11,817 nucleotides of DNA from Nitrospirota bacterium (GCA_030667205.1 DAOUWH010000020.1:1-11817); one strand, 5' to 3'. Numbered from the stretch's first letter, positions 1 to 6,952 are shown. A program made the numbers and translations. Notes: generated by a model from the letters alone, not told the origin.

Positions 1-1
1 C

Positions 2-319
2 CGTCATGCCCTGAACGAAAAATACACCGGCGAGCATGAAAACAAGACCCTCGAGATATCAGGAGAAAAGGTTGTTGTGGACGAGGCCCCATATGTACGG
101 ATGACTTTCCATGACCGGGGCGCGGGGATTCCTGGCGACATTATCGACAAGGTGACGGACCCGTTCTTTACCACCAAGCCGAAGGGGGTCGGGACGGGAC
201 TGGGTCTCAGCATCAGCCAGGGCATTATAAACAGCCATGGCGGCAGGCTTTTTATAGAGAGCATCGAGGGGGAATTCACGAAGGTCGTCATCGACCTGCC
301 GGAAGGTGAGATGCAATGA
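2..319 (+). CDS. Sensor histidine kinase, C-terminal ATPase fragment (5' end outside window)
   Basis: This is the last ~105 residues of a histidine kinase; the reading frame is open to the left edge, so the sensor and phospho-accepting His parts are not visible. The HATPase_c signature boxes appear in order: the tail of the N-box (RHALNEKY, typical of NtrB/PAS-type kinases), the G1 box DRGAGIP, the F box DPFFTTKP, and the G2 box GTGLGLSI, followed by the usual closing strand (GGRLFIES). The protein would autophosphorylate with ATP and pass phosphate to a response regulator. Its stop overlaps the start of the next gene by ATGA, so the two are translationally coupled, and the NtrC-type regulator downstream is very probably its partner. 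A GTG at 77 is an internal codon, not a start, because the N-box lies before it. The signal it senses cannot be told from this fragment. Confidence 0.93.
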   Translation, partial: RHALNEKYTGEHENKTLEISGEKVVVDEAPYVRMTFHDRGAGIPGDIIDKVTDPFFTTKPKGVGTGLGLSISQGIINSHGGRLFIESIEGEFTKVVIDLPEGEMQ

Positions 320-2046
320 GAAAGAAGATACTCATCGTCGACGACGAAGAGGGCATAAGGTTCACGTTCAAGACCTTTCTCGAGGACAGGGGCTACGACG
401 TTTCGATGGCCGAAGGTTTCGAGGAGGCAGGGGCGCTGCTTGATGCTCAAGAGTTCGACCTTGTTTATGCCGACGTGGTGCTCGTGGGCAAGTCGGGCCT
501 GGAAATCCTTAGAGAGGTCAAGAGGCGCAACTCCAACTGCCCGGTGGTCATGATAACCGGCGTCCCTACCGTGGATACCTCGGCCGAGGCGGTGCGAAGC
601 GGGGCTTTCGATTACATGCCCAAGCCGGTAAGGCAGGAGACGCTTCTGCGCGTCACCGACATGGCGTTGAAACATAAGGCGCTGCTTGATGAAAGAGAAC
701 AATACCGCGCGAACCTGGAGGCGATATTCAAGGGGATAAGGGATGCGATCCTGCTCGTCGACGAAAATATGATAAAAGTAGAGGCGAACGAAGCGGTTAA
801 AAGCATCTGCGGGTGCGAGCGCGAAGCCTCGGCAGGGAAGCCGTATGATGAGATGCAGTTTTGCTGCAGCGCGGCGTGCGTCCCGGCAGTCGAGGAGACT
901 ATACTGACGAAAAAACCCGTCGATGCCAAACGGATCGAGTGCGCGCACCGGGACCGCCCCGGCCAGGTCGTCTCCATCTCCACGTCTCCGCTTATGAACG
1001 CCCATGGCAGGTTTTTCGGGGCCGTTATCCTTATTAGTGACGAGACCCATCTGGACATCCTCGAGAAGGAACTCACCGCGCGTCAGCAGTTCCACACCAT
1101 GATAGGTAAAAGCATGAAGATGCAGGAGATATACTCCCTCGTCGAGAGCCTCGCAGATGTGGACACCACGGTGCTCATCACCGGAGAGAGCGGCACGGGC
1201 AAGGAGCTCGTGGCCGAGGCCGTCCACTTCAGGGGCGTGCGCAGCGACAATCTACTTGTCAAGGTGAACTGTTCGGCCCTGACGGAAAGCCTCCTTGAGA
1301 GCGAACTTTTCGGGCACGTCAAAGGCGCCTTTACCGGTGCGATGAACGACAGGGCAGGCAGGTTCCAGACCGCCGAAGGCGGCACCATCTTCCTGGACGA
1401 AATCGGTGACATTTCCCCGGGCATCCAGCTCCGTCTCCTCAAGGTGCTTCAGAACAAGGAAATCGAACGTGTGGGCGACTCCATCCCGATAAAGGTCGAT
1501 GTAAGGGTGCTTGCGGCCACCAACAGGGACCTCAGGGGCCTTATGAAGGTAGGAAAGTTCAGGGAAGACCTCTATTACCGCATCAAGGTCGTGGAGATAC
1601 ATGTCCCGCCCCTCAGGGAGCGCAGGGACGATATACCCGTCCTGGCCGAGCACTTTAGAGGGAAATTAAACGCAAAGCTGCGCAGAAATATCGAAAGCGT
1701 CTCAAAGGAAGTCTTAAAGGTATTCATGGCACATGATTGGCCCGGCGACGTAAGGGAGCTTGAGCACACGCTTGAGCATGCGCTTATCGTCTGCCAGAAG
1801 AATATCGTCACCATGGGCGACCTCCCTGCCGACATGTTCGAACAGATGGGCTACCTGGGGCCGTCTCTGGGCACTAAAGAGGATTCCCTGGAATACTCCG
1901 GCGGGAACGAGCGCCAGAGTATACTTGATGCGCTTGAGAAGGCCGCATGGAACAAGGCAAAGGCCGCCAGACTCCTCGGCATCAGTCGGCGGACCATATA
2001 CCGGAAGATGCAGGAGCACAACATACATGATGCGGACAAAGTGTGA
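316..2046 (+). CDS. NtrC-family sigma-54-dependent response regulator with Cys-rich PAS domain
   Basis: A 576-residue transcription activator. REC domain at 1-120: acidic pair D9/D10, phospho-acceptor D53, T81 and K103 all present. PAS domain at about 130-250 with cysteines at 165, 167, 183, 184, 188 and 209. Sigma-54 AAA+ domain at about 260-500: Walker A GESGTGKE (290-297), the sigma-54-contacting loop GAFTGA (337-342), Walker B GTIFLDE (356-362). A Fis-type helix-turn-helix ends the protein (ARLLGISRRTIYRKMQ, 551-566). All catalytic elements look intact. The start is ATG 316 with the SD-like AAGGTGAG inside the kinase gene. REC plus a PAS domain before the AAA+ module suggests two inputs: phosphorylation by the upstream kinase and a direct ligand or redox input. 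Its likely target is the Che operon downstream, where palindromic sites and a sigma-54 promoter occur. Close to ZraR/AtoC/NtrC in layout; no specific symbol is justified. Confidence 0.95.
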   Translation: MRKKILIVDDEEGIRFTFKTFLEDRGYDVSMAEGFEEAGALLDAQEFDLVYADVVLVGKSGLEILREVKRRNSNCPVVMITGVPTVDTSAEAVRSGAFDYMPKPVRQETLLRVTDMALKHKALLDEREQYRANLEAIFKGIRDAILLVDENMIKVEANEAVKSICGCEREASAGKPYDEMQFCCSAACVPAVEETILTKKPVDAKRIECAHRDRPGQVVSISTSPLMNAHGRFFGAVILISDETHLDILEKELTARQQFHTMIGKSMKMQEIYSLVESLADVDTTVLITGESGTGKELVAEAVHFRGVRSDNLLVKVNCSALTESLLESELFGHVKGAFTGAMNDRAGRFQTAEGGTIFLDEIGDISPGIQLRLLKVLQNKEIERVGDSIPIKVDVRVLAATNRDLRGLMKVGKFREDLYYRIKVVEIHVPPLRERRDDIPVLAEHFRGKLNAKLRRNIESVSKEVLKVFMAHDWPGDVRELEHTLEHALIVCQKNIVTMGDLPADMFEQMGYLGPSLGTKEDSLEYSGGNERQSILDALEKAAWNKAKAARLLGISRRTIYRKMQEHNIHDADKV

Positions 2047-2059
2047 CATTGGCACACTT
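2039..2059. promoter_or_regulatory. Inverted repeat AAGTGTG-N7-CACACTT, candidate activator site 1
   Basis: A perfect 7-bp inverted repeat overlapping the stop codon of the NtrC-type gene. Its core TGTGACAT is shared with the larger palindrome 10 bp downstream, although the spacing between half-sites differs. It lies about 235 bp before the predicted sigma-54 transcription start, a normal distance for an enhancer bound by an NtrC-family dimer. Assignment to the neighbouring regulator is inferred from position and symmetry only. Confidence 0.5.
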
Positions 2060-2068
2060 CTGGCGGCT

Positions 2069-2094
2069 CAAATATGTGACATGTCACATATTTG
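2069..2094. promoter_or_regulatory. Perfect 26-bp palindrome, candidate upstream activating sequence
   Basis: The half-site CAAATATGTGACA is followed directly by its exact reverse complement with no spacer, centred at 2081/2082. It contains TGTGA-N4-TCACA, which resembles but is shorter than a CRP-type site (TGTGA-N6-TCACA). The shared core with the repeat at 2039-2059 suggests two binding sites for one dimeric protein. The centre is about 200 bp before the predicted +1 of the sigma-54 promoter, as expected for an enhancer. There is no loop and only three Ts follow, so a role as terminator is less likely. The binding protein is inferred, not shown. Confidence 0.6.
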
Positions 2095-2184
2095 GCTCGA
2101 GAGAGCATTTCACATACTGCCCTGAAATCGGCAAATGAACCCTGCTTTGGTAAAGCCTTGAGTTACAAGCAAACTAAATCCTAG

Positions 2185-2217
2185 ATTATAAGGTTTTCTG
2201 ATAGCAAAACCTTTAAT
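2185..2217. repeat. AT-rich inverted repeat (hairpin) between palindromes and promoter
   Basis: AAGGTTTT (2190-2197) and AAAACCTT (2206-2213) form an 8-bp stem with an 8-base loop. ATTA (2185-2188) and TAAT (2214-2217) extend it past a single bulged T. It sits between the candidate enhancer and the sigma-54 promoter in the most AT-rich part of the gap. It could end transcription from the kinase/regulator pair, or mark a bend or protein site. No U-tract follows, and no good IHF consensus was found by eye, so the role is open. Confidence 0.35.
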
Positions 2218-2257
2218 CCCCGGCATTTCCGGCATTCCTCGCAGCCCGAAATCGGCA

Positions 2258-2273
2258 TGGCATTGTTCTTGCT
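2258..2273 (+). promoter_or_regulatory. Sigma-54 (RpoN) promoter for the Che operon
   Basis: TGGCAT-TGTTC-TTGCT matches the RpoN consensus TGGCAC-N5-TTGCW with a single change and has the required GG-N10-GC spacing (GG 2259-2260, GC 2271-2272). The expected transcription start is about 2284, giving a leader of roughly 31 nt before ATG 2315. It faces the chemotaxis genes and lies directly after an NtrC-family activator gene. The match is good, but the promoter is predicted from sequence only. Confidence 0.72.
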
Positions 2274-2290
2274 CTGTAAGGCACGATGTC

Positions 2291-2304
2291 TTTTTTTTGG
2301 GGGG
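2291..2304 (+). promoter_or_regulatory. T8-G6 homopolymer tract forming leader and Shine-Dalgarno of the first Che operon gene
   Basis: Eight Ts are followed directly by six Gs, starting a few bases after the predicted transcription start. The G-run plus the next A (GGGGGGA) is the only purine-rich SD candidate and lies about 9 nt before ATG 2315. A TTG at 2297 is in the same frame but has no SD in front of it, so ATG 2315 is the better start. Homopolymers in such a place are prone to transcriptional or replicative slippage. Confidence 0.5.
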
Positions 2305-2314
2305 ATGCATAGCG

Positions 2315-4153
2315 ATGATCTCTGATTCAAGATACACCGACGTGTTCCAACTGCAGGAGGCGGCCCCGGGCGTTGAGCCATTGACGGGCAGCGATGATCC
2401 GGTTACGGGCCTTGTGCGTATCCTTTACGGCCTTGGAAGCGAACTTGGGGAGATGCCCGACAAGACCGAGGCCGAGTTCCTGTCCATAGGTTCAAAACTT
2501 CATGACTATTATGATAAAGCAACGAAGATCTCCGAGCTGTCTTCATCGGCGGCTGAATTGCTCTCGGGAGAGGGCATCGACAGCGCCGTGGAGGACCTTA
2601 ACGGCCTTCTTAAAAAGATGAGCGCATATGTAAAGGATTCGGAGGCCGACACCGAAGGGCGGGTCGAAAAATTCAGGCACATCCTTAATGCCATCGAGGA
2701 CATTAAGGAGGAACTCGATGAGTTCGCCAGGATATCAAAGACCCTTCGCTCTCTCGGATTCACTACCATGATTTACAGCGCACCCGTGGAAAATCGTGAC
2801 CAGGGTTTCATGGTCCTTGCCAAGAACATAAAAGCCCTCTCAGGCAACATATATTCGCGGAGCGTAACCGCAGAGGCCGAAATAAAGGCGTTACGCAGTA
2901 CTGTGAACGCGGCCCTCGATAAGGTGCGGAGCGTGAAGGAAAGGCAATACGGCCGGATGCATTCGGTTCTCGGGCAGATAACGTTGAGCCTGAAATCGCT
3001 GGAAAAAAGGCATGGCTCGGCCTCCGCGGCATTCAGCCGCATATCCGACTGGTCCAAAGACATCTCGCGGAACATAGAACGCGTAGTGATGTCAGCCCAG
3101 GCTCAGGACATTACATGCCAGAAGTTCGAGGGCGTAAAACAATCGATAGACGGTTTATGCGAAAAACTTATGGGCGAGTACGGCAATGGCGGACATTATG
3201 GGCAGGGGATTGAGGACGAGTTAGGACGCTTCTGCGAGCAGCAGGTCGTGGACCTGTTTGATGCGAGGGGTTCGTTTGTGAGTGCCGTGACGAGCATTAT
3301 AGCGGGCCTTCGCGATATCGCCTCCAGCGTGACGGAGATGTCGGAGCGCATGCATGAGATGACCGGCAGCGGCGGCGTGGCCGGGCAGTCGTTTCTCAAG
3401 GATATGGGCGACAGCCTCGCAACCGTGAAATCGTCGCTGTCGGAGATTTTCGAGGCGGACATGGAGGTCTCAAAGGCCGCCGCTTCGGTCGGAAGCGAAA
3501 TGGGCAGGATAGCCTCACTGGTTGACGAGATAGAGGAGATAGGGGACGATGTCAACATAATCGCCCTGAATGCCGCCGTAAAATCCTCCCGGAACGGCAA
3601 GGCGGGCTCGGCCCTCGGGGTCCTGGCCAAGTCCATTCAGCAGGTCTCCGCGGACTCAAACGTTATGACGTCCAGCACCGCACAGTCCCTCAGGTCCGTA
3701 ACCGACGAGGTCGGAAAACTCTCTTCGGATGTAACACGGGAGATAGAAGGGACACTTGGCGAAGCACAGCGGATGGAGCAGGAAATGGAATCGCTGATAG
3801 ATGCCATGGAGAGCCTGAACGGCAAGGTTGGTGGCCTCCTTAAAGACATGGACAGGAAAGTCCGATTCCTGTCTACAGACATAGCCCTGACCGTGAGTGA
3901 GACTACCTCTCAGAAAACTGTAGATAAGATCATCTGCCGGGTTGTCTCGGGACTGAGCGGGATTGCCGAGGAGGGCGGAAGATTCGTCCCGAAGAGTGCC
4001 CATTGTTTTGACAAGGACGCGGAGGACGAAACAACGGTTATGACGTCGCTTTACCGGACGGTGGGCTCTGCGCTTGAGGGCGCCCCATACGAGGAAGAGC
4101 ACTCCGGCGATGGCGGGGACACTGAGTTCGGAGATAACGTGGAGCTTTTTTAA
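2315..4153 (+). CDS. Cytoplasmic receptor-like coiled-coil protein with degenerate MCP tip and CheZ-like motif
   Basis: A 612-residue, almost wholly helical, acidic protein without signal peptide or membrane segment. Near 414-431 the sequence NIIALNAAVKSSRNGKAG aligns with the chemoreceptor hairpin tip (NLLALNAAIEAARAGEHG in the true receptor of this window): the N-x-x-A-L-N-A-A core and Arg426 remain, but both conserved glutamates are lysines and the following GKGFAVVA block is replaced. CheA/CheW binding is therefore doubtful. Around 264-269 the sequence QDITCQ (Asp265, Gln269) has the D-x-x-x-Q spacing of the CheZ phosphatase site. No PAS or HAMP domain was recognised. ATG 2315 is preferred over TTG 2297 on SD grounds. 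It is the first gene after the sigma-54 promoter, and the STAS gene follows after 9 nt. It may be a signalling scaffold, a divergent receptor or a CheY-P phosphatase; the family is receptor-like but the function is unproven. Confidence 0.75.
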   Translation: MISDSRYTDVFQLQEAAPGVEPLTGSDDPVTGLVRILYGLGSELGEMPDKTEAEFLSIGSKLHDYYDKATKISELSSSAAELLSGEGIDSAVEDLNGLLKKMSAYVKDSEADTEGRVEKFRHILNAIEDIKEELDEFARISKTLRSLGFTTMIYSAPVENRDQGFMVLAKNIKALSGNIYSRSVTAEAEIKALRSTVNAALDKVRSVKERQYGRMHSVLGQITLSLKSLEKRHGSASAAFSRISDWSKDISRNIERVVMSAQAQDITCQKFEGVKQSIDGLCEKLMGEYGNGGHYGQGIEDELGRFCEQQVVDLFDARGSFVSAVTSIIAGLRDIASSVTEMSERMHEMTGSGGVAGQSFLKDMGDSLATVKSSLSEIFEADMEVSKAAASVGSEMGRIASLVDEIEEIGDDVNIIALNAAVKSSRNGKAGSALGVLAKSIQQVSADSNVMTSSTAQSLRSVTDEVGKLSSDVTREIEGTLGEAQRMEQEMESLIDAMESLNGKVGGLLKDMDRKVRFLSTDIALTVSETTSQKTVDKIICRVVSGLSGIAEEGGRFVPKSAHCFDKDAEDETTVMTSLYRTVGSALEGAPYEEEHSGDGGDTEFGDNVELF

Positions 4154-4162
4154 AGGACGGCT

Positions 4163-4513
4163 ATGGCGAAGAAAACTTTAAGTTTTAGAAAAAAAGCTGA
4201 CGGCACGGGAACGTTGACGGTCAAGGGCGACCTTGACATATACAAGGCCGGGGAACTTCAAGCGGCGCTTTCCGGGGCGCTTGATGCCGCTGAGCGCGTG
4301 GGCCTGGATTTCAAGGACGTAGGCAACATGGACCTTTCATGTCTTCAAATCATATGCTCCGCGGTTAAGACGGCGGCTGCGAAGGACAGGGCCGTGGCCT
4401 TCAGGGACGGGCGATCCGGGGCGTATGAACAAGCTATAAAGGATGCAGGCTATGCGGACATAGTCGCCGAGAGGGGAATTTCCTTAAATAAAGGAGGAAG
4501 GGAAAATGGGTAA
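4163..4513 (+). CDS. STAS-domain protein (anti-sigma-factor-antagonist fold)
   Basis: A 116-residue protein made of a single STAS domain: an N-terminal beta strand (GTLTVKGDLDIYKAGELQ), a central strand and loop ending NMDLSCLQII (55-64), and a helix with the usual VAFRDG strand after it. Ser59 in D-L-S-C-L lies where SpoIIAA-type proteins carry the phosphorylated Ser (D-S-S-G-L), but the usual Gly is a Cys, so phospho-regulation by a kinase is uncertain. The ATG follows the previous stop by 9 nt, with AAGGA as a weak SD. The 3' end overlaps cheY by 8 nt and contains its SD (AAAGGAGG). Its place between the degenerate receptor and CheY suggests a protein-protein adaptor role in this Che system rather than sigma-factor control; no anti-sigma kinase is visible here. 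Confidence 0.85.
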   Translation: MAKKTLSFRKKADGTGTLTVKGDLDIYKAGELQAALSGALDAAERVGLDFKDVGNMDLSCLQIICSAVKTAAAKDRAVAFRDGRSGAYEQAIKDAGYADIVAERGISLNKGGRENG

Positions 4514-4871
4514 GGTCATAATGGTAGTCGAAGACTCGTCCACCATGAGGCAGATGGTCGGGTTTACGCTGAAGAGAAACGGCTACGAGGTAATAGAGGC
4601 CGTGGACGGCAACGACGCCCTGGAAAAGATAAACGGCGGGCAGTTGCATATGATCATAACGGACGTGAACATGCCGAACATGGACGGCATCGAGTTCGTC
4701 CGCCGGGTGAGGGCCAAGCCCGAGTGCAAATTCGTGCCCGTCATTATGCTTACGACCGAGGCGCAGGAGGCGAGGAAGAACGAAGGCAGGGCCGTTGGGG
4801 CCACGGGCTGGATAGTGAAACCCTTCAACCCCGAGCACCTTATGGCGGTGATAAACAAGGTTATAGGATGA
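4506..4871 (+). CDS. cheY: Chemotaxis response regulator CheY
   Basis: A stand-alone 121-residue receiver domain. The acidic pocket is E9/D10, the phospho-acceptor is D53 (ITDVNMPNMDG), the signalling Thr is T83 in MLTTEA, and Lys105 is in VKPF. The switch aromatic position, Tyr106 in E. coli CheY, is Trp102 here; aromatics are accepted at this position. CheA should phosphorylate it, and CheY-P would bind a motor or another output. The SD AAAGGAGG lies within the end of the STAS gene, and the stop overlaps the cheA start (ATGA), so all three are translationally coupled. No output domain is attached. The target cannot be told from the window: flagellar motor, pilus machinery or another output are all possible. 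Confidence 0.95.
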   Translation: MGKVIMVVEDSSTMRQMVGFTLKRNGYEVIEAVDGNDALEKINGGQLHMIITDVNMPNMDGIEFVRRVRAKPECKFVPVIMLTTEAQEARKNEGRAVGATGWIVKPFNPEHLMAVINKVIG

Positions 4872-6952
4872 ACTGGGACAGGAAAAAAGCTGAAAAGGCG
4901 TTCAGAGAGGAGGCATATGAGCTTCTTGCCGAACTTGAGACGGCGCTCCTTGAACTTGAGGAGGCGCCCGGAGAGATGGAGCTTGTCGGTCGCATATTCA
5001 GGGCGCTTCACACGCTCAAGGGAACTGGTTCGATGTTCGGCTTCGACGACATCGCGGGCCTTGTCCACGAGGCAGAGGCCGTCTTTGACCTTATGCGAAA
5101 CGGAGAGCTCAAGGCCACAGGAGAACTAATCGACCTGTCCCTGTTAATGCGGGACCGAATATTCCACATGCTTGACGAAGGACAGGAGGGCCGGCACTCC
5201 GAGAGTGGTGCCCAGGATGAGATATTTAAGGCCTTCAGAGAGATACTCGACAATGCCGGACGCAGCCGTCCCGGACAGCCTGCTGCTGCCGAGGCGTCCC
5301 GCGACTCTGGCGGCACGACCGTTACCTACAGGATACGCTTCCGCCCTCCGGGGAATATATTCACGACCGGCGCAAACCCCGTTGGTCTGTTTAATGAGCT
5401 TCGCGGGCTTGGCAGATGCACAGTCATTGCCCGCACGGAAGATATACCTCTCCTCGATGAAATAGACCCGGAATTGTGCTACACCCACTGGGACATCATA
5501 CTGAGCACCGATAAGGGCAGGAACGAGATACAGGACGTGTTTATCTTTGTTGATATCGAGGGCGGGGTAAGCATTGACGCCTTGCACAGGGGAAACGCCC
5601 TGAACAGCGACGAGGGCCACAGAAAAGTTGAGGAGGTGCTTGACAGAAACGGCGACGTAAACCCCGAAGACGTCGCCGGGATCCTTGACGAACTGGGGTT
5701 TTCCGAGGATGCCGCTGAAATAGACAGGGCGGTTGAAAGCAGCATGACCGGACTTTCACTAAACGGCAGCGCTGCTTCCAGCGAGAGCTCAAGCATACGC
5801 GTTCCTTCGGGCAAGCTCGACAAGCTTGTGGACCTGGTTGGCGAGATGGTGACCGTTCAGGCCCGGCTTAGCCAGGTCACGGTCTCCAGGGCGGACCCCG
5901 ATCTCCTGCTGATAGCGGAAGAGGTGGAGAGGCTCACCGAGGAACTCCGCGACAACACCATGAGCCTCCGCATGGTACCCATAGGCTCCACCTTTAGCCG
6001 CCTCAGGCGTCTTGTGCGGGACCTCTCGAAGGAACTCGGCAAGGAGGTCGAGCTTACGGCGGAAGGTGAGGAGACCGAACTTGACAAGAAAGTAATAGAA
6101 AAGATAAGCGACCCGCTGGTTCACATAATCAGAAACGCGATAGACCACAGCATTGAGCTGCCCGCCGAGCGGGAAGCGGCCGGAAAGCCGAGGGCAGGTA
6201 CCATTCATCTGTCGGCCTCTCACACCGGGGCGTACATCCACATACAGATAAAGGACGACGGTGCCGGGTTCGACACCGCCGGCATCAGGGAAAAGGCGAT
6301 CGAAAAGGGGCTTGTCCCGAAAAATGCGGAGCTATCTGAAAAGGATATATTTTCTCTTGTCTTCATGCCCGGTTTTTCGACGTCGGACGGAGTCTCCAGC
6401 GTGTCCGGGCGCGGTGTGGGGCTGGATGTTGCGAAGATGCGTGTCGAAGCGCTGAAGGGTATCATCGAGGTCAGCAGCGAAACGGGGCAGGGCACTACGA
6501 TTACGCTAAAGCTTCCGCTTACGCTGGCGATTATAGAGGGCCTTCTGGTGAAGGTAAAAGGCGAACACTTCGTAGTGCCCCTTTCCACGGTAGAAGAATG
6601 TGTCGAGCTTGTAAAGGGGGATATGGAAGATAACAACGGCAGGCATATGATGAACGTTCGGGGCGAAGTAGTGCCATATATCAGCCTGAGGGAGCAGTTC
6701 AGGCTGGAAGGGGACCTGCCGCCCATACAGCAGGTAGTGATTTCACGGGCCGGGCACGGCAGAGTCGGATTCGTTGTCGATACCGTAGTCGGCGAGCTCC
6801 AGACAGTTATTAAATCCCTCGGCAGGTTTTACCGGGATATCAAGGGTGTCTCGGGGGCGACCATACTCGGCGACGGCGCGGTTGCTTTGATACTGGATAT
6901 ACCAAGGCTTATTAAATCCGTAGAGAAGGAGGAGGCAGGCAGGTATCTATGA
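4868..6952 (+). CDS. cheA: Chemotaxis histidine kinase CheA
   Basis: A 694-residue kinase counted from ATG 4868, which overlaps the cheY stop (ATGA). The frame stays open upstream to 4724, but that part is read inside cheY and has no SD. Domains in order: P1/HPt (about 1-110) with phospho-His48 in ALHTLKGTG; a P2-like domain (about 152-245, from VTYRIRFRP) that I do not equate with the E. coli CheY-binding P2; a low-complexity linker; P3 dimerisation helices from about 310 (IRVPSGKLDKLVDLVGEM); P4 ATPase with the N-box HIIRNAIDH (419-427), G1 DDGAGFD (463-469) and G2 GRGVGLD (514-520); and P5, the CheW-like regulatory domain, from about 555. All catalytic motifs look intact. It should phosphorylate CheY and CheB under control of the chemoreceptor/CheW array. 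There is no fused receiver domain at the C-terminus. Confidence 0.96.
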   Translation: MNWDRKKAEKAFREEAYELLAELETALLELEEAPGEMELVGRIFRALHTLKGTGSMFGFDDIAGLVHEAEAVFDLMRNGELKATGELIDLSLLMRDRIFHMLDEGQEGRHSESGAQDEIFKAFREILDNAGRSRPGQPAAAEASRDSGGTTVTYRIRFRPPGNIFTTGANPVGLFNELRGLGRCTVIARTEDIPLLDEIDPELCYTHWDIILSTDKGRNEIQDVFIFVDIEGGVSIDALHRGNALNSDEGHRKVEEVLDRNGDVNPEDVAGILDELGFSEDAAEIDRAVESSMTGLSLNGSAASSESSSIRVPSGKLDKLVDLVGEMVTVQARLSQVTVSRADPDLLLIAEEVERLTEELRDNTMSLRMVPIGSTFSRLRRLVRDLSKELGKEVELTAEGEETELDKKVIEKISDPLVHIIRNAIDHSIELPAEREAAGKPRAGTIHLSASHTGAYIHIQIKDDGAGFDTAGIREKAIEKGLVPKNAELSEKDIFSLVFMPGFSTSDGVSSVSGRGVGLDVAKMRVEALKGIIEVSSETGQGTTITLKLPLTLAIIEGLLVKVKGEHFVVPLSTVEECVELVKGDMEDNNGRHMMNVRGEVVPYISLREQFRLEGDLPPIQQVVISRAGHGRVGFVVDTVVGELQTVIKSLGRFYRDIKGVSGATILGDGAVALILDIPRLIKSVEKEEAGRYL

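Noticed and set aside
4..1227. Long open frame (407 codons) on the minus strand opposite the kinase and NtrC genes
   Set aside because: The plus strand encodes unmistakable HATPase, REC, PAS and AAA+ motifs here. The minus frame shows no family motif and fits codon-bias shadowing.
2050..2064. Second possible sigma-54 promoter TGGCAC-N5-TGGC right after the NtrC gene
   Set aside because: GG-N10-GC spacing is met, but the -12 element is poor (TGGC for TTGC). It overlaps the inverted repeats and its start would fall inside the palindrome. The site at 2258 is clearly better.
2069..2094. The 26-bp palindrome as a Rho-independent terminator
   Set aside because: It has no loop, an AT-rich base of stem and only three Ts afterwards. 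A protein-binding site is a better reading.
2144..2156. Small hairpin GCTTT-GGT-AAAGC as terminator of the kinase/regulator pair
   Set aside because: The stem is only 5 bp and is followed by no T-run, so it is too weak to support.
2305..2325. Six-codon upstream ORF overlapping the start of the 612-residue gene
   Set aside because: Its ATG directly abuts the G-run, leaving no SD spacing, so it is unlikely to be translated.
4724..4867. A longer CheA starting 48 codons upstream
   Set aside because: This stretch is cheY in another frame and has no SD. The normal P1 N-terminus starts at ATG 4868, which overlaps the cheY stop.
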